Notes under the pieces: model-generated
Told to the model about the DNA's origin: nothing
Database searches by the model: none
The model's input: the letters and a program-made list of their open reading frames with translations, nothing else
Position numbers and translations under genes: made by a program
DNA from: Bog-756 sp963727955
Lineage (GTDB): Bacteria > Actinomycetota > Acidimicrobiia > Acidimicrobiales > RAAP-2
Reading direction: 5' to 3'
DNA length: 64,000 nucleotides
Assembly: GCA_963727955.1 (NCBI GenBank)
Contig: CAVSII010000001.1
Coordinates: 434,001-498,000 of the forward strand
Shown: in pieces, positions 52,702-61,280 of the stretch
Position numbering within the stretch: position 1 is the stretch's first letter
Layout: the number at the start of each line of letters is the position of its first letter

Positions 52702-53928
52702 ATGATGGCCGCCGCCGCTACCGGCGTGACGGCGCAGACCCTCACCACACTGGTCCTCATCGCCTTGGCCGCTGTGCTGGCCCCTCTTCTCTCCGAGTTG
52801 ACCGGGCGTCTGGCCGTCCCGGAGATCGTCATCCAGATCGGCTTCGGGATCCTGATGGGCCCCTACGTGTTCAACCTGGCCCACGTGGACAACGTGATCA
52901 CCGGACTCTCCGACCTGGGACTGACGTACCTCATCTTCCTGGCCGGCTACGAGCTCGACCTCGACCGGATCCGGGGGAAGCCCCTGGAGCTGGCAGCGGC
53001 CGGATGGGCGGTGTCCCTGGCCATCGGAATGGCGGCCGCTTTCGCCCTGGTGTCGGCCGGGCTGGCCCGGGACACGGTCGTCGTGGGCCTGGCCCTGACC
53101 ACCACCGCCCTGGGCACCCTCATCCCCATCCTCAACGACGCCGGCGTCATGCCGACCCCGTTCGGCTCGTACATCTCGGCCATAGGCACGGTCGGTGAGT
53201 TCGGGCCGGTGGTGGCCGTGGCCCTGCTGCTGACCAACAAGGAGCCGGTGGTCACCTCGCTGCTCCTCCTCCTGTTCGTGGTTGTGGCCGTGGTCACCGT
53301 GCTGGTGGCGGCCCGCGATCAACCGCCGGGCGTGGTGTCGCTGCTCAGCCGGCACCTGGAGTCGAGCGCCCAGCTGCCGGTCCGCATCTCCCTCCTGCTC
53401 ATCGTGCTGCTGGTGCTGTTGGCCGAGGTGCTCGGCCTCGATGTGTTGCTCGGGGCCTTCGCCGCCGGCATCGTCATTCGCCTTTTTTCGGCTGGCGGAG
53501 AATCCGGCGCCATCAAGGCCAAGCTCGAAGCCATCGGCTTCGGGTTCCTCATCCCCATCTTCTTTGTGGTCAGCGGCATCGAATTCGACCTGCACGTGTT
53601 CATTCACCACCCCATCTCCCTGTGGCGGGTGCCGGTGTTTCTGGTCCTCATGCTGGTGGCCCGGGGGGCGCCTGTCTTCCTGCTCTACCGGAAGGTCCTC
53701 AAACCGGCCCAGCGGATGCCGCTGGCCTTCTTTTCGGCCACCGGACTACCGCTCATCGTGGTCATCACCAGCATCGCCGTGGAGGAGAGGCGCATGCTCG
53801 AGGTCAACGCCGCCTCGCTGGTGGCCGCCGGGATGCTGTCGGTCATGCTCTTCCCCCTCCTCGGGCTCGGGCGGCTGGGCAAGGTCGGACTCACCGGCAC
53901 CGCCGAGAGCGCGCCGGCAGAAAACTAG
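52702..53928 (+). CDS. Cation:proton antiporter (CPA2 type)
   Basis: A 408-residue membrane protein with about twelve spans, of the Kef/Nha-type monovalent cation/proton antiporter family. 'AVPEIVIQIGFGILMGPYVF', 'LGLTYLIFLAGYELDL' and the duplicated half around 'VLLGAFAAGIVIRLF' are typical; the second half repeats the fold ('ATGLPLIVVITSIA'). The TrkA regulatory domain of Kef is missing. It would exchange K+ or Na+ for H+. Confidence 0.85.
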   Translation: MMAAAATGVTAQTLTTLVLIALAAVLAPLLSELTGRLAVPEIVIQIGFGILMGPYVFNLAHVDNVITGLSDLGLTYLIFLAGYELDLDRIRGKPLELAAAGWAVSLAIGMAAAFALVSAGLARDTVVVGLALTTTALGTLIPILNDAGVMPTPFGSYISAIGTVGEFGPVVAVALLLTNKEPVVTSLLLLLFVVVAVVTVLVAARDQPPGVVSLLSRHLESSAQLPVRISLLLIVLLVLLAEVLGLDVLLGAFAAGIVIRLFSAGGESGAIKAKLEAIGFGFLIPIFFVVSGIEFDLHVFIHHPISLWRVPVFLVLMLVARGAPVFLLYRKVLKPAQRMPLAFFSATGLPLIVVITSIAVEERRMLEVNAASLVAAGMLSVMLFPLLGLGRLGKVGLTGTAESAPAEN

Positions 53929-53982
53929 AGCGGCCATCCTCGACCGGCCGGCACCCGCCCGCAGGGAGTGCCGGCAACCCCG

Positions 53983-54693
53983 TCAGGGAGTGGGGCGTTG
54001 GACGCTGAACCAATCGCGAGCGTCGAGATAGGGGGCGAAGGCGGTGGCGATGGCATCGATATCACCGGCGGCCTTAGGCCGCTGGAGCTCGTAGACATGG
54101 GGGAACTCGAGCCAACCGATCACGTGCTGCCACAGGCGCACCGCCTCGTCACCCGACGGCGGATTGACCAGGACCGGGCCGAACAAGGCCTGACCGTCGT
54201 CGAACACCAGGGTGGGCACGCCGAATCCCCCCTTGGCCACCACCGTCTCGTGCTCGGCCAGCACCTCGTCCCCGGTGGTCGGGTCGTCGATGGCGGCCTG
54301 GACGATGCCCGGGTCGAGGCCCATCTCGGCCAACAGCTCCTCGGCCACCTCCGGTCGGTGGGGCTTGCGTCCCTCCACGTGGAGGGCGTTCCCGGCCACC
54401 CGGTACCACCGGTCGAGCAGGTCCATGTCGGTGCGCCGCAGGTAGGCCCCGATCCTCATCATCGACCAGCCGTAGGTCCAGTGGCGCTCCCACGGGTGCT
54501 TCTTGCCTTCGACCCGGTTGACCTCCTCGAGGCTGAAGAAGCGCCAGCGCACCTCGAGCCCGGTCTGGTCCCGGACCTGGCGGATCCACAGCGAGGTCTG
54601 GAAGGCGTAGGGGCACATGATGTCGAGATGGAAGTCGACGGCGGTGGGTGGTGGCAGGGTGTGTGGTGGCCTGGTCGGCTGCGGCTGGGTCAT
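53983..54693 (-). CDS. DsbA-family (FrnE/nitroreductase Rv2466c-like) protein
   Basis: A 236-residue thioredoxin-fold protein with an all-helical insert. The active-site region is 'LDIMCPYAFQTSLW', with Cys27; the second Cys of CPxC is replaced by Ala. 'GVPTLVFDDGQALFGPVLV' has the cis-Pro. Relatives include mycothiol-dependent reductase Rv2466c and HCCA isomerases. No signal peptide, so cytoplasmic. The lone Cys suggests a mycothiol-linked or isomerase mechanism rather than a disulfide exchange. Confidence 0.78.
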   Translation of the reverse strand: MTQPQPTRPPHTLPPPTAVDFHLDIMCPYAFQTSLWIRQVRDQTGLEVRWRFFSLEEVNRVEGKKHPWERHWTYGWSMMRIGAYLRRTDMDLLDRWYRVAGNALHVEGRKPHRPEVAEELLAEMGLDPGIVQAAIDDPTTGDEVLAEHETVVAKGGFGVPTLVFDDGQALFGPVLVNPPSGDEAVRLWQHVIGWLEFPHVYELQRPKAAGDIDAIATAFAPYLDARDWFSVQRPTP

Positions 54694-54701
54694 GAACGTG
54701 C

Positions 54702-55682
54702 TCAGAAGTGACCGAGGACCGGATGGGGAACGTAGAGCTCCTCGAGGCGGGTGACCTCGTCCTTGGTCAGCTCCAGCTCTTCGGCAGCCAGAGCGTCATC
54801 CAGGTGCCCGGGCTTGGTGGCGCCGATGATGGGGGCGGTCACCCCCGGTCGCTGGAGCAGCCAGGCCAGCGCCACCTGGGCGGAGGAGACCCCACGCTCT
54901 TTGGCCACCTCGGCCACCCGCTCGACCACGTCGAAGTCGGTGGGTTGGCTGTAGAGGTAGTCGGTGAAGTTGTCGGTGTCGGACCGAACGGTGTGGTGCT
55001 CCCCGGTGCGGCTGCGGTTGCCGGCCAGTACCCCGCGGGCCAGAGGGCTCCACGGGATGACGCCGATGCCCTGGTCGAGGCAGAGGGGAATCATCTCCCT
55101 CTCCTCTTCGCGATAGATGAGGTTGTAGTGGGGCTGCATGGAGACGAAACGGGTCCAGTGGTTTTGGTCGGCGACGTGCTGGGCCTTGGCGAACTGCCAG
55201 GCGAACATGCTGCTGGCCCCGATGTAGCGGGCCTTGCCCGCCCGCACCACGTCGTGGAGAGCCTCCATCGTCTCCTCGATCGGCGTGCGGGGATCCCACC
55301 GATGGATCTGGTAGAGGTCCACGTACTCCATGTCCAGCCGGGCCAGCGATGCGTCGATGGCGGCGAGGATGTGTTTGCGGGAGAGCCCGGCTCCGTTCTC
55401 GCCGGGGGTCATGGGCATGAACACCTTGGTGGCCACCACCACTTCGTCGCGGCTGAGGAACTTGGGCAGCAAACGTCCGGTGGCCACCTCGCTCGCCCCG
55501 TGGGAGTAGGTGTCGGCCGTGTCGAAGAAAGTGATCCCTCCCTCGACGGCGGCCCGCACGATCGGCTCGGCCTGCGTTTCGTCGAGAGCCCACGGCCTCT
55601 CGCTGTCGTTGCCGTAGCTCATCATTCCCAGACAGACCCGCGATACCCGCAGACCGGTCGAACCCAGATTGGCGTACCTCAT
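54702..55682 (-). CDS. Aldo/keto reductase
   Basis: A 326-residue NADPH-dependent AKR of the YajO/Kv-beta-like group ('MRYANLGSTGLRVSRVCLGMMSYG', 'FFDTADTYSHGASEVATGRLL', 'VVATKVFM' with catalytic Lys, 'YQIHRWDP' with His). The C-terminal 'IPWSPLARGVLAG' and 'PIIGATKPGHLDDAL' bind the cofactor. Nine bases separate it from the DsbA-like gene on the same strand, so the two are probably co-transcribed. Confidence 0.88.
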   Translation of the reverse strand: MRYANLGSTGLRVSRVCLGMMSYGNDSERPWALDETQAEPIVRAAVEGGITFFDTADTYSHGASEVATGRLLPKFLSRDEVVVATKVFMPMTPGENGAGLSRKHILAAIDASLARLDMEYVDLYQIHRWDPRTPIEETMEALHDVVRAGKARYIGASSMFAWQFAKAQHVADQNHWTRFVSMQPHYNLIYREEEREMIPLCLDQGIGVIPWSPLARGVLAGNRSRTGEHHTVRSDTDNFTDYLYSQPTDFDVVERVAEVAKERGVSSAQVALAWLLQRPGVTAPIIGATKPGHLDDALAAEELELTKDEVTRLEELYVPHPVLGHF

Positions 55683-55789
55683 GGCTACCTCCGTTCCGGC
55701 CCCTGGTACGGCTGCCCCGAACGACCTTAGGCGTCCGGTTCGACCGTCGCATCACCGACCGGGTGGCGGAGTCATGACAGCATCTGGGA

Positions 55790-56269
55790 ATGCCGCTCCT
55801 GGTGGTCCGCCATGCGCCCGCCGGCAGACGGAGTGCCTACAAGGGTGACGACCGTCAGCGCCCCCTGTCCCCGCGGGGCAAGGCCTGGGCGACGGCCTTG
55901 GTCCCCCTGCTCACCCGGTTCGAACCCCACGCGGTGATGAGCAGCCCTTTCGTTCGCTGCGTCCAGACGGTGGCTCCCACCGCCGAGGCCCTGGGCCTGG
56001 CCGTCGAAGCGGTGGACGCCCTGGCCGAGGGAAAAGATGCCGAAGGGGTGTCCCTGCTGGAGCGAGTGGCCGGCCGCTCGGTTGTGCTGTGCACCCACGG
56101 GGACGTGGCCGTCGCCATGCTCGGGTCCCTGTGGCCCGACCCCACCCGGTCGCCGCCACCGAACCTCAAGCTGCAGAAGGGGGATGTCTGGGTCATCGAG
56201 CGGGCAGGCTCGTCCCTGCACATCGTGGACCACATCCGGCGGACCAAACCGCCTTCGCCGTCGGAGTAG
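55790..56269 (+). CDS. SixA-like histidine phosphatase
   Basis: A 159-residue histidine-phosphatase superfamily protein. The catalytic motif is 'VVRHAPAGRR' (RHA), with Arg in 'MSSPFVRCVQTV' and the second His in 'VVLCTHGDVAVAML'. The short form matches SixA, which removes phosphate from phosphohistidine proteins, or small phosphatases of sugars. It precedes the MurL/MurD2 pair by 81 bases. Confidence 0.85.
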   Translation: MPLLVVRHAPAGRRSAYKGDDRQRPLSPRGKAWATALVPLLTRFEPHAVMSSPFVRCVQTVAPTAEALGLAVEAVDALAEGKDAEGVSLLERVAGRSVVLCTHGDVAVAMLGSLWPDPTRSPPPNLKLQKGDVWVIERAGSSLHIVDHIRRTKPPSPSE

Positions 56270-56350
56270 CCGCCCACCGACACCGGCCGGCCACGACCGA
56301 GCCCAGGGGCGCAGGACAAAGCGGGCGCAAAGGGGCCCCGCCACTACGCT

Positions 56351-57715
56351 GTGGGAGAGATGAGCGACCTGATCCGGTTCGACGCTGGTTCCGTCGGGGC
56401 CTTCCGGGTGGTCGATCGATCCTTCGATCTGGCGACGCGGACCGTGTCGCTCGGGTACGCCTTCCAAAGCGGGCAGACGTTCACCGAGACGATCACCTTC
56501 GAGACCCCTGCCGCCGGTGCGGTGGACGTGGACGCCGCCGGTCTGCAGCGGGCCCTGCTCCACCTGCACATCGCCGCCGGCACCAGTTACTACAAGGCCG
56601 CCGCCCCCAGCCAGATCATCCTGGACGCCGATCTCAGTCCCACCGAGCTGGCATTTCACCGACACCTCTATGACGAGGGCCTCCGCGAGTTCGCTGTCAC
56701 CAACGGCCTTCCCGTTCCCCTCCCGCAGGTTCTGCGACCGCGCGCTCTCATCGAAGCGGCGGAGCCGAGCGGTTCGGCCCGCCCGGGGGGCCTTGTCGTT
56801 CCCATCGGGGGCGGGAAGGACTCGATGGTGCTCATCGAGGCGCTGGCCCCCCTGAGGCCGCGGCTTTTCGCCGTCGATCCCCATCCTCTGGTCGTCGATC
56901 TGGCCCGACAGACCGGACTCGATTTGCTGGTGGTGCGCCGCAGGCTCTCACCCGAGCTGGCCCGTCTCAACCGTGCCGGGGCTCTCAACGGTCACGTGCC
57001 CATCACCGCCATTGTCTCTTTGATGGCGGTGGTCGGAAGCTTCCTCTACGGGTACGACACCATCGTGATGGCCGTCGAACGCTCGGCCAGCGAGGAGACC
57101 ACGGTGGTCGACGGGGTCCCGGTCAACCACCAGTACTCGAAGAGCCTCGACTTCGAGCGGCGTCTGGCTGAGCTGGTGTCGGGCGCCATCGACCCCGCCA
57201 TGGTCTACGCCTCCGCCCTGCGTCCCTACTCGGAATTGGCCATCGCCCGTGCCTTTGCCCGGCTCACCCGCTACCACCCCACCTTCTGCAGCTGCAACAC
57301 CGTCTTCCGCCGGTCGGGCCCGGTCGGGGACGGGTGGTGCGGCGACTGCCCCAAGTGCCGGTTCGTGGCCCTGGTCCTGGCTCCGTTCCTCGACCGCCCG
57401 GCGGTCACCGCCATCATCGGCCGTGATCTGTTCGACGATCCCCGACAGGTGGCCGGGTTCGCCGCTCTCATGAGCGACGACGACAAACCGTTCGAATGCG
57501 TCGGGGAGCGACGCGAGTCGGCTGCCGCCTTCCGGATGCTCTCGTCTCTTCCCGGCTGGAAGGACGCCCGGGTCGTCGTGGCCCTGGCCGAGCGGGCCCA
57601 GGCCCTGGTGTCCGATGACGATGTGAGGGATCTGCTGACCCCCCGCGCCGATCTGGCCTTTCCCCTGGGCCCGGTGGCCGCGGCGGTGGAACGACTGCTG
57701 TCGGAGGAGGGGTGA
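56351..57715 (+). CDS. murL: UDP-MurNAc-L-Ala-L-Glu epimerase MurL
   Basis: A 454-residue protein with the order and motifs of MurL: 'TSYYKAAAPSQIILD' early, the PP-loop-like ATP motif 'PIGGGKDSMVLIEAL' (residues 151-165) and the Cys-rich 'FCSCNTVFRRSG-GWCGDCPKCRFVALVLAPFL' region late. MurL epimerises the terminal L-Glu of UDP-MurNAc-L-Ala-L-Glu to D-Glu in an ATP-dependent reaction, as shown in Xanthomonas oryzae. The next gene, overlapping by four bases, is the matching MurD2 ligase, which strongly supports the call. GTG 56351 or ATG 56360 could be the start. Confidence 0.85.
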   Translation: MGEMSDLIRFDAGSVGAFRVVDRSFDLATRTVSLGYAFQSGQTFTETITFETPAAGAVDVDAAGLQRALLHLHIAAGTSYYKAAAPSQIILDADLSPTELAFHRHLYDEGLREFAVTNGLPVPLPQVLRPRALIEAAEPSGSARPGGLVVPIGGGKDSMVLIEALAPLRPRLFAVDPHPLVVDLARQTGLDLLVVRRRLSPELARLNRAGALNGHVPITAIVSLMAVVGSFLYGYDTIVMAVERSASEETTVVDGVPVNHQYSKSLDFERRLAELVSGAIDPAMVYASALRPYSELAIARAFARLTRYHPTFCSCNTVFRRSGPVGDGWCGDCPKCRFVALVLAPFLDRPAVTAIIGRDLFDDPRQVAGFAALMSDDDKPFECVGERRESAAAFRMLSSLPGWKDARVVVALAERAQALVSDDDVRDLLTPRADLAFPLGPVAAAVERLLSEEG

Positions 57716-59064
57716 CCCTCGACGAGGTCTGCGCCCGACGGGTGGCCGTCTGGGGGATCGGCCACGAGGGTCTGGCCATGGTCCGGCTTCTCGGCCAACG
57801 GGGGGTCTTCCCCATCCTCATCGATGACCACCCCGAGGCGGCCGCCGCCGGGCTCGGCCCCGAGAACCGCGGTGGCGTCATCCGTCCCGATCAGATCGAG
57901 TGGGCCGACGTCGATGTGGTGGTCCGGGCCCCCGGGGTCAGTCGCTACCGCGTCGAGCTGAGTGAGGCCACCGCCTCGGGGGTGTCGGTCACCACGGCCA
58001 TGGCCGTCTGGCTCGAGGACTTCGTCGACGCCCCGGTGGTGGCCATCACCGGCACCAAGGGCAAGTCGACCACGGCGGCTCTCACCGCATCCATCCTCCG
58101 GGCCGAGGGGCGCGACGTCGCCCTCATCGGCAACATCGGAGTACCGGTGACCGACATGTACGGACGGCCACGGGCTGACGCCTATGTGGTCGAGGTGTCC
58201 TCGTACCAAGCAGCCGAGGTGGCCGTGAGCCCGGGCGTGTGCGTGCTGACCAGCCTGGCCCCCGATCATCTGGACTGGCACCGTGGTGAGGAGGCCTACT
58301 ACCGCGACAAGCTGCGCCTCATCGAGGCGGGTCCGGCCGGCGCCATCGCCGTCAATGCCGCCAGCGACGAAGCCGTGTCGCGCACCGAGCGCCATCCCCA
58401 CCGGATCCTGTTCGGACCGGCTGGTCGGGTCCGGGCCACCGACGACGGCAGGGTGACCATCGACGACCGGCTCGTGGCCCATGCCTCCGCCATGACTGTC
58501 CCCGGCCGGCACAACGTCTGGAACCTGTGTGGAGCTCTGGCCGGGGTCCTGCTGTTGGAGAACCGGGTCCCGACGTCGGATGCCATCGACACCGCCGTGG
58601 CCGATTTCGGGGGCCTCCCGTCGCGGTGCCAGACGATCGGCCAGATAGGCGGGCTCACCTTCGTCGACGATGCCCTGGCCTCCAACCCTTTTGCCACCGA
58701 GGCCTCGCTGGCAGCCTTCTCCGACTGCCCGCTGACCCTGGTCCTCGGTGGAGCCGATCGGGGGGTGGACCCCGGGGGACTGCTGCGGGCCATCGTCGAC
58801 CGCCGGCCGGAATTGCGGGTGGTGGTACTGGCCCCCGATAGGCAAGGGTGGTTCGGGATACTGAGCGCCCGGGCCGTCGGCTCGGGATCGGGGATGGTGG
58901 TCGAGCGGGCTCGCGACATCGAACAGGCGGTCAAGGTGGCGGTGGCCGCCACCGTCCCCGGTGGTGTCGTGCTCTTCTCACCGGCCGCGCCGACCGAAGC
59001 GGGCGAGGGCGGGTACGCCGAGCGCAGCCGGCGATTCGCCGCCGCTGCCGGCCTTGCCCCCTGA
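57712..59064 (+). CDS. murD2: MurD2-type UDP-MurNAc-L-alanine:L-glutamate ligase
   Basis: A 450-residue Mur ligase. The N-terminal domain binds the UDP part ('VWGIGHEGLAMVRLL'), the central domain has the P-loop 'GTKGKST' (114-120), 'NIGVP', 'VEVSSYQAAEV' and 'TSLAPDHLDWH', and the C-terminal domain follows from about residue 310 ('LPSRCQTIGQIGGLTFVDDALASNPFATEASL'). It is MurD-like but with the extra features of MurD2, which adds L-Glu instead of D-Glu. It is translationally coupled to MurL. A canonical murD may exist outside the window. Confidence 0.85.
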   Translation: MTLDEVCARRVAVWGIGHEGLAMVRLLGQRGVFPILIDDHPEAAAAGLGPENRGGVIRPDQIEWADVDVVVRAPGVSRYRVELSEATASGVSVTTAMAVWLEDFVDAPVVAITGTKGKSTTAALTASILRAEGRDVALIGNIGVPVTDMYGRPRADAYVVEVSSYQAAEVAVSPGVCVLTSLAPDHLDWHRGEEAYYRDKLRLIEAGPAGAIAVNAASDEAVSRTERHPHRILFGPAGRVRATDDGRVTIDDRLVAHASAMTVPGRHNVWNLCGALAGVLLLENRVPTSDAIDTAVADFGGLPSRCQTIGQIGGLTFVDDALASNPFATEASLAAFSDCPLTLVLGGADRGVDPGGLLRAIVDRRPELRVVVLAPDRQGWFGILSARAVGSGSGMVVERARDIEQAVKVAVAATVPGGVVLFSPAAPTEAGEGGYAERSRRFAAAAGLAP

Positions 59065-59247
59065 GCCGGGCGAAGACTCGTCCCCGACTCGGTGCGACGG
59101 GTCGTGACGCAACGGGTGGGGAACGGTGAGGATTGACAGGGGTGTGGTCGGGCAGCAACGGTGGTCATCGACCGATCCACTCCCGCCGCGCCGAGCGGCC
59201 GCCGACAACTGGTGTGGAGCGATCCTGAACAGTGGAGGAGCACCACC

Positions 59248-60291
59248 GTGACCCAGATCACCCTCATCGAGGACGAAGCCAGGGCCATCCAGGCCACCGT
59301 CGACACCTCCCGGGGAACGTTCCTCATCGAGGTCGACCAGCTGCCCGACGTTCTCGGGTGGACGCTCAAGGACGCCGGGTTCTGCCGCCAGGACACCTGC
59401 GTTCCCGTGGGCGACATGGGCGCGGTGAAGGTAGGGGAGCGACTGGACCTGGTGGCGGTGGCCGGGGCCCTGGGCCGGCCGGCCGTGGCCGATGTGGATG
59501 CCGGTGTGGTGGCTGTGGCCCTTCCCGCCGAGCTCCGGCGGCAGGCCCTCGACGACCTCCGGGCCCCGCCCTTCACCCTCCCCGACCTGGTGGGAAACCG
59601 CCGATCGCTGGAGGAGTGGCGCGGTGTGAAGAAGCTGCTGGTCACCTTCTCCAGTTGGTGTGGATGTCGTTACGACCTCCCCGGTTGGCAGTCCCTTCAC
59701 GACGAGCTCGCTCCCGAGGGGTTCACCATCGTGGCCGTAGCCATCGACCAAGAGGCGGAAGACGTCCTCCCCTGGGCCGAGGGCATCACCATGCCCCTCC
59801 TCTACGACCCCACCCACCTGCTCACCGAGCTGTACGCCATCTCCAACGTGCCCACCGTGGTGTGGATCGACGAGGACGACCGGATCGTGCGGCCCAACGC
59901 CACCGCCTTCGGCAGCGACCTCTTCGTCGACTTCACCGGGGTGAGCTCCGGACCCCACCTCGACAGCGTCCGTCGCTGGGTGCGCGACGGTGTCGTGCCC
60001 CTCACCGACGACGAAGCCCGTCATGCGGTGGGCGATCTCTCCGACGACGAGGTGCTGGCCCGGTTGCACTTCCGGGTGGCGGCGGAGGCCCACCGTCAGG
60101 GCGACCTCGAGACGACCCGCCGACACGTGGCCACCGCCTCTGTCCTGGCTCCGGACGACCTGACCATCTGGCGGGCGGGAATGCCCCTGATCGGGGAAGA
60201 CCCCTTCGGGGACGATTTCCTGGCCCGGTACGAGGAGTGGAAACAGAGGGGCATGCCCTACCACGGCCTGTTGCCGGTGGTGGCGACCTGA
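59248..60291 (+). CDS. Redoxin/thioredoxin-fold protein
   Basis: A 347-residue protein. Residues about 1-110 are an uncharacterised N-terminal domain with 'FCRQDTCVPVGD'. About 120-240 is an AhpC-TSA/ResA-like domain, 'APPFTLPDLVGNRRSLEEWRG' then 'VTFSSWCGCRYDLPGWQSL' with the WCGC motif, and 'SNVPTVVWIDEDDRIVRPN' with the cis-Pro region. The last 80 residues are helical. GTG 59248 is chosen over 59161 because of a GGAGGAG site eight bases upstream. A peroxidase or disulfide reductase is likely. Confidence 0.75.
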   Translation: MTQITLIEDEARAIQATVDTSRGTFLIEVDQLPDVLGWTLKDAGFCRQDTCVPVGDMGAVKVGERLDLVAVAGALGRPAVADVDAGVVAVALPAELRRQALDDLRAPPFTLPDLVGNRRSLEEWRGVKKLLVTFSSWCGCRYDLPGWQSLHDELAPEGFTIVAVAIDQEAEDVLPWAEGITMPLLYDPTHLLTELYAISNVPTVVWIDEDDRIVRPNATAFGSDLFVDFTGVSSGPHLDSVRRWVRDGVVPLTDDEARHAVGDLSDDEVLARLHFRVAAEAHRQGDLETTRRHVATASVLAPDDLTIWRAGMPLIGEDPFGDDFLARYEEWKQRGMPYHGLLPVVAT

Positions 60292-60367
60292 GGGGGGGAC
60301 CTGAGGGGGCGACCTGAGCGGCAGGGCTCCCGGCGGCCTTGGCCCGCGTTCGCCTACGTTGGTCCCG

Positions 60368-61168
60368 ATGATTCGCTACCAGGTTGGTGAAGACAGTGTG
60401 GCCCGCCTCACCCTCGACCGGCCCGAGGCCAAGAATGCCCTCACCGTGGACATGCGCGACGAGATCCTCGACCGTGTGCGTGAGGTCCGGCGCGACCGCG
60501 AGGTCCGCTGTCTCATGATCACCGGTGTGGGGGACTCCTTCTGTGCCGGCATGGACTTGCGCCAGTCCACGGTGGCCGGATCCGGGGGCGCCGAGTTCGA
60601 CCCCCGGGCCACCAGCGAGGCCCTGCGCAACGGTGTGCAGGCATTCGTCCGGGAGCTCTGGGAGTTGGACAAGCCGACGGTGGCCGCTGTCAACGGAACG
60701 GCGGTGGGCCCGGGCGCCCATCTGGCCCTGGCCTGTGACTTCGTCCTGGTCTGCGAGCAGACCCGCTTCGTCTGGTCCTTCGCCCGATGGGGCCTGGTGG
60801 TCGACGCCGGGGGCGCCTACCTCCTGCCGCGTCTGGTCGGACTGCCGCGGGCCAAGGCCATGGTCATGTTGGGCGAGGGGGCCCGCGGGGCCGAGGCGGT
60901 CACCCTTGGGCTCGCCTACCGATGCCTGTCTTCGGTCGAGGAGCTCGAAGCGGAGGCGTCGGACCTGGCGGCACGCTTGGCGGCCGGTCCGGTCCGGTCG
61001 CTGGGCCTGTCCAAGGGCCTGCTCAATGCCACCTTCGAGAGCGCCCTCCCCGTCTCCCTCGACCGCGAGGCCCAGGCCCAGGCCATGGCGGCTGTGTCGG
61101 CTGAAATGGCCGAGGGGATGGCGGCCTTTGCAGAAAAGAGGAGCCCCGACTTCCGCTCCGTCCGCTGA
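60368..61168 (+). CDS. Enoyl-CoA hydratase/isomerase family protein
   Basis: A 266-residue crotonase-fold protein. The oxyanion-hole region is 'DSFCAGMDLRQS' and 'NGTAVGPGAHLALACDFV'; the second active-site stretch is 'WGLVVDAGGAYLLPRLVG', with Asp rather than Glu at a key acid position. ATG 60368 is preferred to a TTG nine bases upstream. With the P450 and acyl-CoA dehydrogenases that follow on the same strand it probably works in breakdown of a fatty or steroid-type acid. Confidence 0.88.
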   Translation: MIRYQVGEDSVARLTLDRPEAKNALTVDMRDEILDRVREVRRDREVRCLMITGVGDSFCAGMDLRQSTVAGSGGAEFDPRATSEALRNGVQAFVRELWELDKPTVAAVNGTAVGPGAHLALACDFVLVCEQTRFVWSFARWGLVVDAGGAYLLPRLVGLPRAKAMVMLGEGARGAEAVTLGLAYRCLSSVEELEAEASDLAARLAAGPVRSLGLSKGLLNATFESALPVSLDREAQAQAMAAVSAEMAEGMAAFAEKRSPDFRSVR

Positions 61169-61280
61169 CGCCGGCCTTACCCGCGGGCGCCCCTCCACGA
61201 CGCACGGTAATGTGCACGGTATCCTGCTGAAAAGCTGATTCTCAGGTGGCCGTGGCGAGGCCCGAGCGAGGGGGCCGGAC

